From: Caenimonas koreensis DSM 17982
Lineage (GTDB): Bacteria; Pseudomonadota; Gammaproteobacteria; Burkholderiales; Burkholderiaceae_C
Reading direction: 5' to 3'
Assembly: GCF_009646335.1 (NCBI RefSeq)
Contig: NZ_WJBU01000010.1
Span: 124,001-188,000 of the forward strand
Length of the DNA: 64,000 nt
Shown here: one piece after another, positions 43,077 through 51,920 of the stretch
Layout of the letters: every line of letters begins with the position of its first letter
Numbering within the stretch: position 1 is the first letter of the stretch
The notes under the pieces: model-generated
What the model was told of the DNA's origin: nothing
The model's input: only the letters and a program-made list of their open reading frames with translations
Database searches by the model: none
Program-made: the position numbers and the translations under genes

Positions 43077-43496
43077 CTATGCGTTGCATCCCGGATGATT
43101 GCAATCTGATAAACCTTGCAAGATGCCACATGCCTCTATTCGTCGAGCGCCCGAGCATTTTTCACGCAGCGAGAGCAAGTGCCGCTTCAATTGCAACAGC
43201 GCTTCGACGCGATCTTCGGTCTGACGAATATGCGCATCCAGTAGTGCATTGACGTCGCCGCAGTCCTGAGCAGGGTTATCTCGTAGGCCCAGCAGTATCC
43301 TGATTTCGCTCAGCGTCATGTCGAGCGAACGGCAATGCCGGATGAACTGCAAGCGCTCGATGTGAGCATCACCGTACAGTCGGAAGTTGCCACCGCTTCG
43401 CGCTGGCTTCGGCAGTAGCCCTTCCTTCTCGTAGTAGCGGATGGTCACAACCTCGCACCCAGAGCGCTTGGCGAGGTCGCCAATTCTGATTTCCAT
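43077..43496 (-). CDS. pbrR: MerR-family metal sensor, PbrR/CadR-like
   Basis: 139 aa activator. The N-terminal winged helix reads IGDLAKRSGCEVVTIRYYEK. Cysteines at 14, 55, 79, 114, 123, 132 and 137 match the PbrR/CadR pattern, with C79 and C114/C123 positioned to bind a soft metal such as Pb(II) or Cd(II) at the dimer interface. It is divergent from the P-type ATPase gene, and the shared region holds a MerR-type promoter with a long spacer. Lead versus cadmium preference cannot be decided by sequence. Confidence 0.88.
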   Translation of the reverse strand: MEIRIGDLAKRSGCEVVTIRYYEKEGLLPKPARSGGNFRLYGDAHIERLQFIRHCRSLDMTLSEIRILLGLRDNPAQDCGDVNALLDAHIRQTEDRVEALLQLKRHLLSLREKCSGARRIEACGILQGLSDCNHPGCNA

Positions 43497-43517
43497 GCCT
43501 CAATCTCCATTTATCAC

Positions 43518-43548
43518 TTGACTCTATAGCTACTATAGAGATTTTAAT
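43518..43548 (+). promoter_or_regulatory. MerR-type promoter and operator for the metal resistance operon
   Basis: A -35 TTGACT (43518-43523) and a -10 TTTAAT (43543-43548) are separated by 19 bases, the over-long spacing typical of MerR-activated promoters. Inside the spacer CTCTATAG (43522-43529) and CTATAGAG (43533-43540) form a perfect dyad, the expected regulator site. Confidence 0.85.
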
Positions 43549-43581
43549 GGAGTCTGAATAGACTATCTGAAGGAGTTATCC

Positions 43582-45987
43582 ATGAGCGAATGCGCTTCAA
43601 AGGCGTGTGGCTGCTCGGCTGGGCCGATCATCCAACCCACGATACAAGCCCCGCTGACAACCGAATCGGCTCAAGCGGTGTATCGCATCGAAAACATGGA
43701 TTGCCCCACGGAAGAGGCGCTGATCCGAAGCAAGCTGGCCGGGCTGGCGGGGGTGGTTAGTCTTGAATTCAACCTGATGCAGCGTACTTTGGCCGTTCGG
43801 CACGAACTGCCTTCGCTGTCTCCCGTTGAGCAGGCGCTAACCGCTATCGGCATGCAAGCCATGCGCATGGATCAGGCATCGACCGGACAAACGACCAAGC
43901 TGTCCATTGCCAAAATGGATTGCCCGACCGAAGAGACGTTGATCCGCAACAAGCTGGGTACCATGCCCGGCGTTGCCGATCTCGATTTCAACCTGATGCA
44001 GCGCACGCTGTCGGTACGCCACGCGAACCGGGTTCTGCCAGACGTGCTCGTGGCACTGCAAGAACTTGGGTTCGAGGCCAGTGTGATGGACACCGCAGAG
44101 GTCGTATCGCCAGCCACTTCCCCTGTGACCGCGCCAACCAACTGGTGGCCGCTAGGCATCTCCTTGCTCACTGCATCGGCGGCCGAGGCGGTCTACTGGC
44201 TCAACAACGGCAATCATTGGTCGGTCGTCGTTCTGGCGCTCGTCGCGGTCTTCACGGGCGGCCTCTCCACCTACAAGAAGGGTTGGATCGCGCTCAAGAA
44301 CCGTAATCTCAACATGAACGCCCTGATGTCGATTGCCGTCACGGGCGCCATGTTGATCGGTCACTGGCCTGAAGCGGCGATGGTGATGGTGCTCTTTGCG
44401 TTGGCCGAAGTGATTGAAGCCAAGTCGCTCGATCGTGCTCGCAACGCCATTCGTGGCTTGCTCGACCTAACCCCCGAACAAGCCACAGTGCAACAGGCTG
44501 ACGGCACATGGCGCGAGGTGGGCGCAAAGCAAATCGCCCTTGGCAGCCGCGTCCGGGTCAAGCCAGGTGAGCGCATCGCGCTGGATGGTGAGGTGCTGGA
44601 AGGCCGCTCTACGGTCAACCAAGCCCCAATCACAGGGGAAAGCCTCCCGGTCGATAAATCCCCCGGTGATCCAGTATTCGCGGGCACGATCAACGAATCC
44701 GGTTCATTCGAGTACCGCGTCACCGCCGTGGCCAGCAACTCCACACTGGCTCGCATCATTCACGCGGTAGAGGCTGCTCAGGGGAGTCGTGCGCCGACCC
44801 AGCGTTTTGTCGATCAGTTCGCCCGTTGGTACACGCCTCTCGTGTTCGCCCTAGCCATTGCCGTCGCGTTGCTGCCCCCGCTTCTCATGGGCGCGGCATG
44901 GATGGACTGGATTTACCGTGCACTGGTTCTGCTGGTGGTTGCCTGCCCGTGCGCATTGGTGATCTCCACGCCGGTCAGCATCGTCAGCGGCTTGGCCGCC
45001 GCTGCCCGCCACGGCATTCTTGTCAAGGGCGGTGTCTATCTGGAAGAAGGCCGCAAGCTGCGCTGGCTGGCTCTGGACAAGACCGGCACGGTCACTCACG
45101 GCAAGCCCGCACAAACCGATTTTGTCGCATGGGGTCATGCACTCGCCTCGGATAGCCGCAGCATCGCTGCCAGTCTGGCGGCCCGCTCAGACCATCCGGT
45201 ATCCAAAGCGGTGGCGCAGGCTGCGCAGCGGGATGGGGTTGCCTTGCTCGACGTGGCCGAGTTCAGCGCGCTGCCCGGTCGGGGCGTGCAAGGCCAAATC
45301 GACGGGGAGACCTACCATCTGGGCAACCACCGGATGCTCGAAGAGCTGGGGCAGTGCACACCAGAGCTGGAGCAGCGCATCGCAGCGCTGGAAACCGCAG
45401 GCAAGACCGTCGTGATGCTGGTAAGCGCAAAAGGGGTACATGGCTTATTCGCCGTGGCGGACACCATCAAGGACAGCAGCAAGAGAGCCATCGCCGAGCT
45501 GCATGCTCTGGGCATCAACACCGTGATGCTGACCGGCGATAACCCCCACACGGCACAGGCCATTGCCGCACAAGCCGGCATTGACCGTGCGCAAGGCAAC
45601 CAACTGCCCGACGACAAACTGCGCGAAGTGGAGCAATTGTCCAGAAACGGCAAGGTTGGCATGGTCGGTGATGGGATCAACGACGCACCGGCCTTGGCGC
45701 GTGCGGACATTGGCTTTGCAATGGGAGCGGCGGGCACAGATACCGCCATTGAAACCGCCGACGTGGCCCTGATGGACGATGACCTGCGCAAGATTCCGAC
45801 CTTCGTGCGCCTGTCGCGTGCGACAGCACAGGTGCTGATGCAAAACATTGTGCTGGCCCTTGGCATTAAGGCGGTATTTTTGGTGCTCACCTTCACGGGT
45901 CACGCGACCATGTGGATGGCTGTGTTCGCCGATATGGGTGCCAGCTTGCTTGTTGTCGGCAACGGCTTGAGGCTGTTGCGCCGATGA
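43582..45987 (+). CDS. pbrA: Pb/Cd/Zn-exporting P1B-type ATPase
   Basis: 801 aa. The N-terminus has C4, C9 and C11 followed by two tandem heavy-metal domains, both with MDCPTEE (about residues 38 and 113) in place of the usual CxxC motif, as in PbrA-type pumps. Membrane and catalytic motifs are complete: TGESLPVDKS, the transport motif C455-P-C457, phosphorylation site D499 in DKTGT, SDHPVSKA and GDGINDAPALA. It exports soft divalent metals to the periplasm. Its stop overlaps the next ATG by 4 bases. Confidence 0.92.
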   Translation: MSECASKACGCSAGPIIQPTIQAPLTTESAQAVYRIENMDCPTEEALIRSKLAGLAGVVSLEFNLMQRTLAVRHELPSLSPVEQALTAIGMQAMRMDQASTGQTTKLSIAKMDCPTEETLIRNKLGTMPGVADLDFNLMQRTLSVRHANRVLPDVLVALQELGFEASVMDTAEVVSPATSPVTAPTNWWPLGISLLTASAAEAVYWLNNGNHWSVVVLALVAVFTGGLSTYKKGWIALKNRNLNMNALMSIAVTGAMLIGHWPEAAMVMVLFALAEVIEAKSLDRARNAIRGLLDLTPEQATVQQADGTWREVGAKQIALGSRVRVKPGERIALDGEVLEGRSTVNQAPITGESLPVDKSPGDPVFAGTINESGSFEYRVTAVASNSTLARIIHAVEAAQGSRAPTQRFVDQFARWYTPLVFALAIAVALLPPLLMGAAWMDWIYRALVLLVVACPCALVISTPVSIVSGLAAAARHGILVKGGVYLEEGRKLRWLALDKTGTVTHGKPAQTDFVAWGHALASDSRSIAASLAARSDHPVSKAVAQAAQRDGVALLDVAEFSALPGRGVQGQIDGETYHLGNHRMLEELGQCTPELEQRIAALETAGKTVVMLVSAKGVHGLFAVADTIKDSSKRAIAELHALGINTVMLTGDNPHTAQAIAAQAGIDRAQGNQLPDDKLREVEQLSRNGKVGMVGDGINDAPALARADIGFAMGAAGTDTAIETADVALMDDDLRKIPTFVRLSRATAQVLMQNIVLALGIKAVFLVLTFTGHATMWMAVFADMGASLLVVGNGLRLLRR

Positions 45988-47075
45988 GCTGGAAACTCTT
46001 TCTCTATGACTGGGGTGGCCTGAACATCGCGTTGTTTCAAGCCATCAACACAGGCACGCCCGCCACGCTGGAACCACTGGCATGGTTCTTTAGCCTCGTG
46101 GGAAGTTACTGGACAGCGCCGCTGATGCTGTTGGGTCTATGGCGGTGGTCGAAATCGGCTACTAACCCGGAGCGTGGCACGGCCGTTCGGCATCGCCTTA
46201 TTGGTTTTAGCGCGGCCTTCTTGCTGGCGTTATTGGTCGCCACCGCCTTGAAGCTATGGTTCGACTTTCCACGCCCGCCTGCCGTCCTTGGCGACCTGGC
46301 GCGCGTCATCGGGGACAAAGAGCTTCACTACAGCCTGCCCAGCGGGCATGCCACCTATGCCGCACTGGTGGTCGTTGCACTCTGGCCGTTGATGGGCCGC
46401 CATGGTCGCGTCGGCTTGGTGCTATATGCCACGTTGGTCGGCTGGTCGCGCATCGCTGCGGGAATGCACTTCCCGGCGGATGTGTTGGCGGGGTGGGCGC
46501 TGGGATGGAGCTGCACGGCACTCGCCGGGTGGCTGCTGCCGCTGGCCGCCTCTGTATGGCAATCGGCTCGTCGCACGTCGGCCTGGATCTGGTTCGCCGT
46601 GGCCGCCACTATTGTCATGACCGATCAGCTCACCAAGTTCGCCATCATTCGCACGTTTGCCTACGGTGAGCAAGTCGAAATCACTCCGTTTTTCAACCTG
46701 GTTCACGTCCTGAATCCGGGTGCGGCGTTCAGCTTTTTGGCGAACGCTGGCGGCTGGCAACGTTACTTTTTCATGGCGCTGGGTCTGGTCGTTTCTGCTT
46801 GGCTGGGACGCATGCTGTGCCAGCAGCGGCCACGCCTCGAAGCGGTGGGCTACAGCCTGATCCTTGGTGGTGCGCTCGGCAATGTCGCGGATCGTGTGCT
46901 GCGTGGATCGGTTGTCGATTTCCTCGACTTCCATTGGCAGCTTGTGCACTGGCCCGCCTTCAACCTCGCAGATGTGGCGATCACATCGGGTGCTGCTTTG
47001 CTCATCATGCAGATGCTGACCCAAGGCAAGGCGGTGGACACCGGCGCAAATGAGAATTATAATCATTCACAATGA
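45984..47075 (+). CDS. pbrBC: PbrB/PbrC-type fusion: PAP2 phosphatase plus lipoprotein signal peptidase
   Basis: 363 aa from ATG 45984. Residues about 1-195 form an undecaprenyl-pyrophosphate-phosphatase-like PAP2 domain with KLWFDFPRP, SLPSGHATY and SRIAAGMHFPADV. Residues about 205-350 form an LspA-type signal peptidase with DQLTKFAI, NPGAAFSFL, GGALGNVADR and FNLADVAI. In lead resistance the phosphatase supplies phosphate that traps exported Pb(II) outside the membrane, and the peptidase is thought to help process it. A fused form is known in pbr loci. Confidence 0.9.
   Translation: MSWKLFLYDWGGLNIALFQAINTGTPATLEPLAWFFSLVGSYWTAPLMLLGLWRWSKSATNPERGTAVRHRLIGFSAAFLLALLVATALKLWFDFPRPPAVLGDLARVIGDKELHYSLPSGHATYAALVVVALWPLMGRHGRVGLVLYATLVGWSRIAAGMHFPADVLAGWALGWSCTALAGWLLPLAASVWQSARRTSAWIWFAVAATIVMTDQLTKFAIIRTFAYGEQVEITPFFNLVHVLNPGAAFSFLANAGGWQRYFFMALGLVVSAWLGRMLCQQRPRLEAVGYSLILGGALGNVADRVLRGSVVDFLDFHWQLVHWPAFNLADVAITSGAALLIMQMLTQGKAVDTGANENYNHSQ
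47052..47070. promoter_or_regulatory. Fur-box-like site before the FTR1 permease gene
   Basis: GAGAATTATAATCATTCAC matches the 19-base Fur consensus (GATAATGATAATCATTATC) at about 15 positions. It overlaps the end of the pbrBC frame and lies about 24 bases before the permease ATG. This suggests iron-dependent control of the permease, separate from the metal-induced promoter upstream. Confidence 0.55.
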
Positions 47076-47093
47076 TATAATCCGAGAGTTTCC

Positions 47094-49040
47094 ATGACTT
47101 GCCGAGCAACCTATCGCTGGCTGATGACTTTGCTGTTGGCGACTTGTGCGTTGATTGGCGGGCCAAACTACGCAGCCGAAACCACCGAACTCAAAGCCAA
47201 ACAGATTTGGCAACTTCTGGACTACGTCGCCGTCGATTACGGCGGCGCGGTCGCCAACGGTGCCGTGCTGAAAGCGTCGGAGTACGCTGAAATGCAGGAA
47301 TTTGCCGCTACAGCCGAGCGTCAACTGGGAGAACTGCCTGACCAGACCGACAAGGGTAGCTTATTGCAACAAGCGACCGCTTTGCGTGCTGCGGTAGCTG
47401 CCAAGGCCGATCCGGTCAGCGTGGCGAAACTGGCGCATGCGCTGTCCAGTGCGGTGCAAAAGACATATCCGTTTCCAGTCGCGCCGACTGCCATGCCGGT
47501 CTTGGCGAAGGGCGGACAGTTGTTTCAGGCGCAATGTGCGGCCTGTCACGGTCAGCAAGGGCGCGGTGACGGCCCTCTGGCGGCATCCCTGAACCCCAAG
47601 CCGACCGCGCTGGCCGATCACACGCGGGCGCGTGAGCGCAGCTTGTTCGCGCTGCACCAGATTATCAGCAACGGTGTCCAAGGCACCGCCATGCAGGGCT
47701 TTGGCGCGTTGTCGGATGAAGATCGTTGGGCACTGGCGTTCTTTGTCGGCACACTGCCCTATGCGCAAAGCGACAAGGACGAAGGGGCCAAGCTCTGGCA
47801 AGCCAATGCGCAGGTTCGCCAGACGGTCGCCAGTCTGGATGCGCTGACGCAAACCTCCGAGCATGTCTTGGCGGACAAGCTGGATGTGCCATCCGCCAAA
47901 GCCCTGACCGCCTATTTACGCACCAACCCGAACGCGCTGAACGTCAACAGCCCGAAGGGCACCGCGATTGCCAAGGCCAAACTCAGCGAGAGTGTGACGG
48001 CATTGCTGGCTGGCGACCGCGCAGGCGCGACCAAGCTGGCCTTGTCTGCTTATCTCGATGGCTTCGAGCCAGTCGAACCCGCGCTGGCCACCCGCAATCG
48101 GCCGCTGTTCGAGAAGATCGAAGCCGCGATGGTGTCCTACCGGGCATTGATAGCCAATGGTTCGCCTGCCGATGTGCAGACAGCGGAGCTGCATTTGCGC
48201 GGCTTGCTGGATGAAGCGGACAAGGTGCTTGCCCCCTCCGACGACGATGCCGTGGCGGCCTTCATCGGCGCGTTAACCATCTTGCTCCGTGAAGGATTGG
48301 AAGCCCTGCTGGTAGTCGTTGCCATGCTTGCGTTTCTCAAGAAAGCCGAACGGAAAGACGTATTGATCTACGTGCATGCAGGCTGGGCATCCGCGCTGGC
48401 CGCAGGCGGCATTACATGGGCAGTGGCAACTTACTTGGTCGGCGTCAGTGGGGCAAGCCGGGAGCTAACGGAAGGCTTTTCGTCACTCTTTGCCGCCGTG
48501 GTCTTGCTGGGTGTGGGCATGTGGATGCACCAGAAGAGCGTTGCCGGTCGCTGGCAGGTCTACCTCAAGGAAAAGCTGTCTTCGGCGCTCAACAAGCGCA
48601 CGGCATGGTTCTTGTTCTCGCTGGCCTTCGTCGCCGTCTACCGCGAGGTGTTCGAGACCGTGCTGTTCTTTGCCGCGCTCTGGACAGAAGGAAATGGCTG
48701 GCCCCTGCTGGCGGGCTTGGGCACCGGCATGGGAATCCTGGCCCTGCTGGCAGTCGTACTGCTGCGCACCAGTGCGCGCCTGCCGATTGGCCAGTTCTTC
48801 GCTGCCAGCTCACTGCTGGTGGCCATACTTGCCGTGGTCTTGGCAGGCAAGGGCATCGCAGGTCTGCAAGAAGCAGGGTTATTGCAGACCAGCCCAATAT
48901 CGATCCCACGCATTGATCTGCTGGGCATCTATCCGTCGTGGCAAACACTCTCAGCGCAATTCGCTGTGTTATTCATCGTTGTGGTGGCCTTTACAATCAA
49001 TTTGCGGTCATCGCGTCAAATGGCAGTACAAAAAAGCTGA
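47094..49040 (+). CDS. pbrT: FTR1-family permease with N-terminal cytochrome c domain (PbrT-like)
   Basis: 648 aa. A signal peptide is followed by a periplasmic cytochrome c domain (heme site CAACHGQQGRGDG near residue 150) and a helical region. From about residue 380 comes the FTR1 iron/lead permease with the REGLEALLV and YREVFETVLFF motifs, the paired R-E-x-x-E metal sites. Seven membrane segments are expected. In pbr loci this permease (PbrT) imports lead; relatives import iron. It is followed convergently by the resolvase gene. Confidence 0.88.
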   Translation: MTCRATYRWLMTLLLATCALIGGPNYAAETTELKAKQIWQLLDYVAVDYGGAVANGAVLKASEYAEMQEFAATAERQLGELPDQTDKGSLLQQATALRAAVAAKADPVSVAKLAHALSSAVQKTYPFPVAPTAMPVLAKGGQLFQAQCAACHGQQGRGDGPLAASLNPKPTALADHTRARERSLFALHQIISNGVQGTAMQGFGALSDEDRWALAFFVGTLPYAQSDKDEGAKLWQANAQVRQTVASLDALTQTSEHVLADKLDVPSAKALTAYLRTNPNALNVNSPKGTAIAKAKLSESVTALLAGDRAGATKLALSAYLDGFEPVEPALATRNRPLFEKIEAAMVSYRALIANGSPADVQTAELHLRGLLDEADKVLAPSDDDAVAAFIGALTILLREGLEALLVVVAMLAFLKKAERKDVLIYVHAGWASALAAGGITWAVATYLVGVSGASRELTEGFSSLFAAVVLLGVGMWMHQKSVAGRWQVYLKEKLSSALNKRTAWFLFSLAFVAVYREVFETVLFFAALWTEGNGWPLLAGLGTGMGILALLAVVLLRTSARLPIGQFFAASSLLVAILAVVLAGKGIAGLQEAGLLQTSPISIPRIDLLGIYPSWQTLSAQFAVLFIVVVAFTINLRSSRQMAVQKS

Positions 49041-49119
49041 TTTGACGGCGTGAATTGATGCCGCGACGAGCGCCATCATCCTCGAATCCGTGCTGACCAT
49101 GTAAAGGCCAGTTTTTCTT

Positions 49120-49734
49120 TTACACCTTGGACAGCAGTCGTATTCCATCCGCGCGCAATTCCCCTTTGGGAGAAATATGCCGGTACAAGGTCTGTCGCGT
49201 GATGCCGAACTCTTGGCACAGGTCGCCGACCTTGGTTTCAGTCTGCCCCATTGCCGCCATCGCCAGCCGTAGCTTGGCGGCGGTCATCTTGAAAGGCCGA
49301 CCGCCTTTCCTACCGCGCGCCCGCGCCGAGGCCAAGCCCGCTACTGTGCGCTCTGCGATCAGCTCGCGCTCGAATTCGGCCAGTGCGGCGAAGATGCCGA
49401 AAACCAGTTTGCCAGCAGCGGTCGTCGTGTCGATGGCGGCTCCGTGGCCGGTCAGAACCTTGAGGCCAACGCCGCGCCCGGTCAGATCGTGCACGGTATT
49501 GATCAGATGGCGCAGGTCGCGCCCGAGCCGGTCGAGCTTCCATACGACCAAGGTATCCCCTGAACGCAACGCCTTCAAACAGCTCGCCAAGCCGGGACGA
49601 TCTTCGCGCTTGCCGGAAGCCTGGTCTTCGTAGAGCTGGGCCGGATCGACGCCGGCAGCGATCAGTGCATCACGCTGCAAGTCGGTGGCCTGTGAGCCGT
49701 CTGCTTTCGATACCCGCATGTAGCCAATCAGCAT
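49120..49734 (-). CDS. tniR: Serine resolvase TniR
   Basis: 204 aa. A resolvase/invertase catalytic domain with the nucleophile S9 in GYMRVSKADG, R-rich helix VVWKLDRLGRDLRHL, and the long E-helix LAEFERELIAERT. A C-terminal helix-turn-helix (VGDLCQEFGITRQTLYRHIS) binds the res site. It resolves cointegrates formed by TniA/B/Q. The adjacent res dyad at 49742-49771 lies directly in front of its start. Confidence 0.93.
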   Translation of the reverse strand: MLIGYMRVSKADGSQATDLQRDALIAAGVDPAQLYEDQASGKREDRPGLASCLKALRSGDTLVVWKLDRLGRDLRHLINTVHDLTGRGVGLKVLTGHGAAIDTTTAAGKLVFGIFAALAEFERELIAERTVAGLASARARGRKGGRPFKMTAAKLRLAMAAMGQTETKVGDLCQEFGITRQTLYRHISPKGELRADGIRLLSKV

Positions 49735-49741
49735 CTTGCAC

Positions 49742-49771
49742 CTGTCACATATACGTTCGATTATGTGACAG
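49742..49771. promoter_or_regulatory. res site core of the transposon
   Basis: CTGTCACATA (49742-49751) and TATGTGACAG (49762-49771) are perfect 10-base complements with a 10-base spacer, located between tniR and tniQ. This is where the crossover of Tn402/Tn5053-type resolution takes place. Further GTCA half-sites follow to about 49820. Confidence 0.8.
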
Positions 49772-49794
49772 TGTGGGCCAGAACGTGCCTGGCG

Positions 49795-51006
49795 TCAAAA
49801 TTTGTCACTTAACCCGTCATTTTTACTAAGACATGCAAAGGGTGTGCATGGCTCGTAATGTGACAGAAATTCCAGAGGAATCCCCTCATTGGCGAAGGTG
49901 AGCCGCAGGCGTTCCTGCGATTCGGGGTCTCGCCGCCCGTAGGATGCCAGCGCGAACAGCGAGCGAGCCGTCTCCGGGTTGTGCCGCGCCTCAATGATTG
50001 CCTCGCCGATAGCCTGCGCCGCCCGCTGCCAGTGGTTGACGGGTTCCGACTTCGGCTTCTTCTCGGGCAGTCCGTTGGTGAAGCCCGTTGGCGGCTCGGT
50101 CAGGAACAGCGCGGTGTGTTCCCCGCGCGGGAGCAGCGCCCTCGACTCGATTAGCACGATGGCCGTGGCCGCCGCTTCCAGCATCTGCACCTGTACGGCC
50201 GGGGCCAGCACCTCGAACGGCCGCCACAGGCTCTGCCCGGCGCGCAGCGGATGGCCGCACTGCTCCCAGACTTGGCGGATGCAGCCCGCGCTGCTGCCAC
50301 AGTGCGACAGCGGGGTGTTCAGCTCATCGAGCAGGGTGCGCAGCAACCGGAACCACAGGCCCGCATGGACACGTCGGCGCGACAGCTCCACAAAGCCGGT
50401 CGTCAGGGCCTGCCAAGTGCGCCGGTCCATGCTGGCAATCGCCGCATTGGCGGGACGCGGGACCGCCTCGGCGTTGTCCCACTGGAGATACCGGCCGGGC
50501 AAGCCACAATAGGACGCCAGCCAACAGCCGTGCAGCGGGCAGCTCAACATCAATGGAAGCTGCCAAACGAGCAGTACGGCTTGGTTGGCCGGGTCGTTCA
50601 GGCACAGCGGGCAGGCCCGGCGCATCGGCTGGCTCGGCAGCCAGGCGCGCCAGCGCGTGATGGATCGCGCCTTGCGCTTGGGCAGCAGCATCGAGCATTG
50701 GAATGCATAGGTTTCCAGGGCAGCAGGCACCGAATCGTCGAGGCTATCCAGCAGCCACGGCACCCAGCCGGCCAGGCTCATCACGCGCAAGCGCTCGACC
50801 TCAACGCCGCTGCGCTGGGCAAGCGCCGTCAACAGCGACGTGGGCGGCGCGGTGTCCAGGTCATCGAGTTGGCTGTGACCAATATCGTGTACCAGCAGCT
50901 CGTGCACGTCCATCTGGTAGCAAGCAGCGACCCGGTTGAGCCATGAGGACAGCGCCTCGCCTTCTTTCGGGGCCGGATGCAGCGGCCAGCGCGGCGCAGG
51001 CTTCAC
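49795..51006 (-). CDS. tniQ: Transposition protein TniQ
   Basis: 403 aa from GTG 51006, sharing 4 bases with the end of tniB. The TniQ signature is at the N-terminus (PAPKEGEALSSWLNRVA). A zinc-finger region with CPLCLNDPANQ and later SCPLHGCWL follows. TniQ is needed with TniA and TniB for transposition and is related to TnsD target selectors. The end of the gene overlaps the outer res half-sites. Confidence 0.9.
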   Translation of the reverse strand: MKPAPRWPLHPAPKEGEALSSWLNRVAACYQMDVHELLVHDIGHSQLDDLDTAPPTSLLTALAQRSGVEVERLRVMSLAGWVPWLLDSLDDSVPAALETYAFQCSMLLPKRKARSITRWRAWLPSQPMRRACPLCLNDPANQAVLLVWQLPLMLSCPLHGCWLASYCGLPGRYLQWDNAEAVPRPANAAIASMDRRTWQALTTGFVELSRRRVHAGLWFRLLRTLLDELNTPLSHCGSSAGCIRQVWEQCGHPLRAGQSLWRPFEVLAPAVQVQMLEAAATAIVLIESRALLPRGEHTALFLTEPPTGFTNGLPEKKPKSEPVNHWQRAAQAIGEAIIEARHNPETARSLFALASYGRRDPESQERLRLTFANEGIPLEFLSHYEPCTPFACLSKNDGLSDKF

Positions 51007-51920
51007 ATCAGCTCTCGCTCGAACTGGCGTCGCCGCTCGCTGGGGCCGGTGTAGTCGGCCATGCTGAGCGTGCGATGGTTGATCGCTTCTTCACCGCTTT
51101 CCACGGCCGCGACCGCCGCCTCCATCAACAGGTGCGCCAGCTCGCCGATGGTGCCCTCGCTGCGCGTGAGCAGGTAGCGGGCCATGTCCAGCGTGGAAAT
51201 CGACGAGGATCGCCGCAGCGGGAGCGAAGCCGCGAAGCTGGCCAGCAGTGAGCAGCAATCGTCGTTGGCCTCCCACACCGGCAGCATCATCGGCTCGAAG
51301 CGGTTTTCCAACTGATCGTCCGAGCGGATTGCAAGGTAGGCATCGCGCGTGCCGACCCCGACCAACGGGATGCGCAGCTCGTTACCGAGGAAGCGCAGCA
51401 GATTGAGGAATTCCCGGCGGTTGACGCTGTTGCCGGCCAGGACGTTGTGCAACTCGTCGATCACCAACATGCGCACGCCGACCTTGCGCAGCAGTGCCAG
51501 CGCCAGTTGCTCTATTTCCGGCAATCGGGGACGCGGGCGCAGTGGTGCGCCCATCGCGGCCAGCAGCGCGACATAGAAGCGGATCACCGATGGTTCGGAC
51601 GGCATCTGCACCACCAGCACGGGGATGTGCTCCTGGTCGGTGTCGGTGCTGGCCGGGTGTGTCCGCCGGAACTTCTCAACGATCATCGACTTGCCGTTGT
51701 TGGTCGGGCCGATCAGCAGCAGGTTGGGCATGCGTTGCTTGTTTGGCCACGCATACAGGGCTTCCAGTCGGTTCAGCGCCTCGACTGCTCGCGGATAGCC
51801 GATCCAGCGGTCGGCGCGAAGGCGATGGATGCGTTCGTCCTCCGGGAGACGGGCCAAGCCCTGGGCCGGCGGCAGCAGGTGGGACAGGTCAATGATGGGA
51901 TATTCTTCCACGGCTACCAC
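51003..51920 (-). CDS. tniB: Transposition ATPase TniB
   Basis: 305 aa from GTG 51920. An AAA+ ATPase with Walker A GPTNNGKSM, Walker B MLVIDELHNVLAG, and sensor residues in LVGVGTRDAYL. TniB is the TnsC/MuB-like regulator that presents target DNA to the TniA transposase. Its start overlaps the tniA stop by 7 bases, and its stop overlaps the tniQ start. Confidence 0.92.
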   Translation of the reverse strand: MVAVEEYPIIDLSHLLPPAQGLARLPEDERIHRLRADRWIGYPRAVEALNRLEALYAWPNKQRMPNLLLIGPTNNGKSMIVEKFRRTHPASTDTDQEHIPVLVVQMPSEPSVIRFYVALLAAMGAPLRPRPRLPEIEQLALALLRKVGVRMLVIDELHNVLAGNSVNRREFLNLLRFLGNELRIPLVGVGTRDAYLAIRSDDQLENRFEPMMLPVWEANDDCCSLLASFAASLPLRRSSSISTLDMARYLLTRSEGTIGELAHLLMEAAVAAVESGEEAINHRTLSMADYTGPSERRRQFERELM

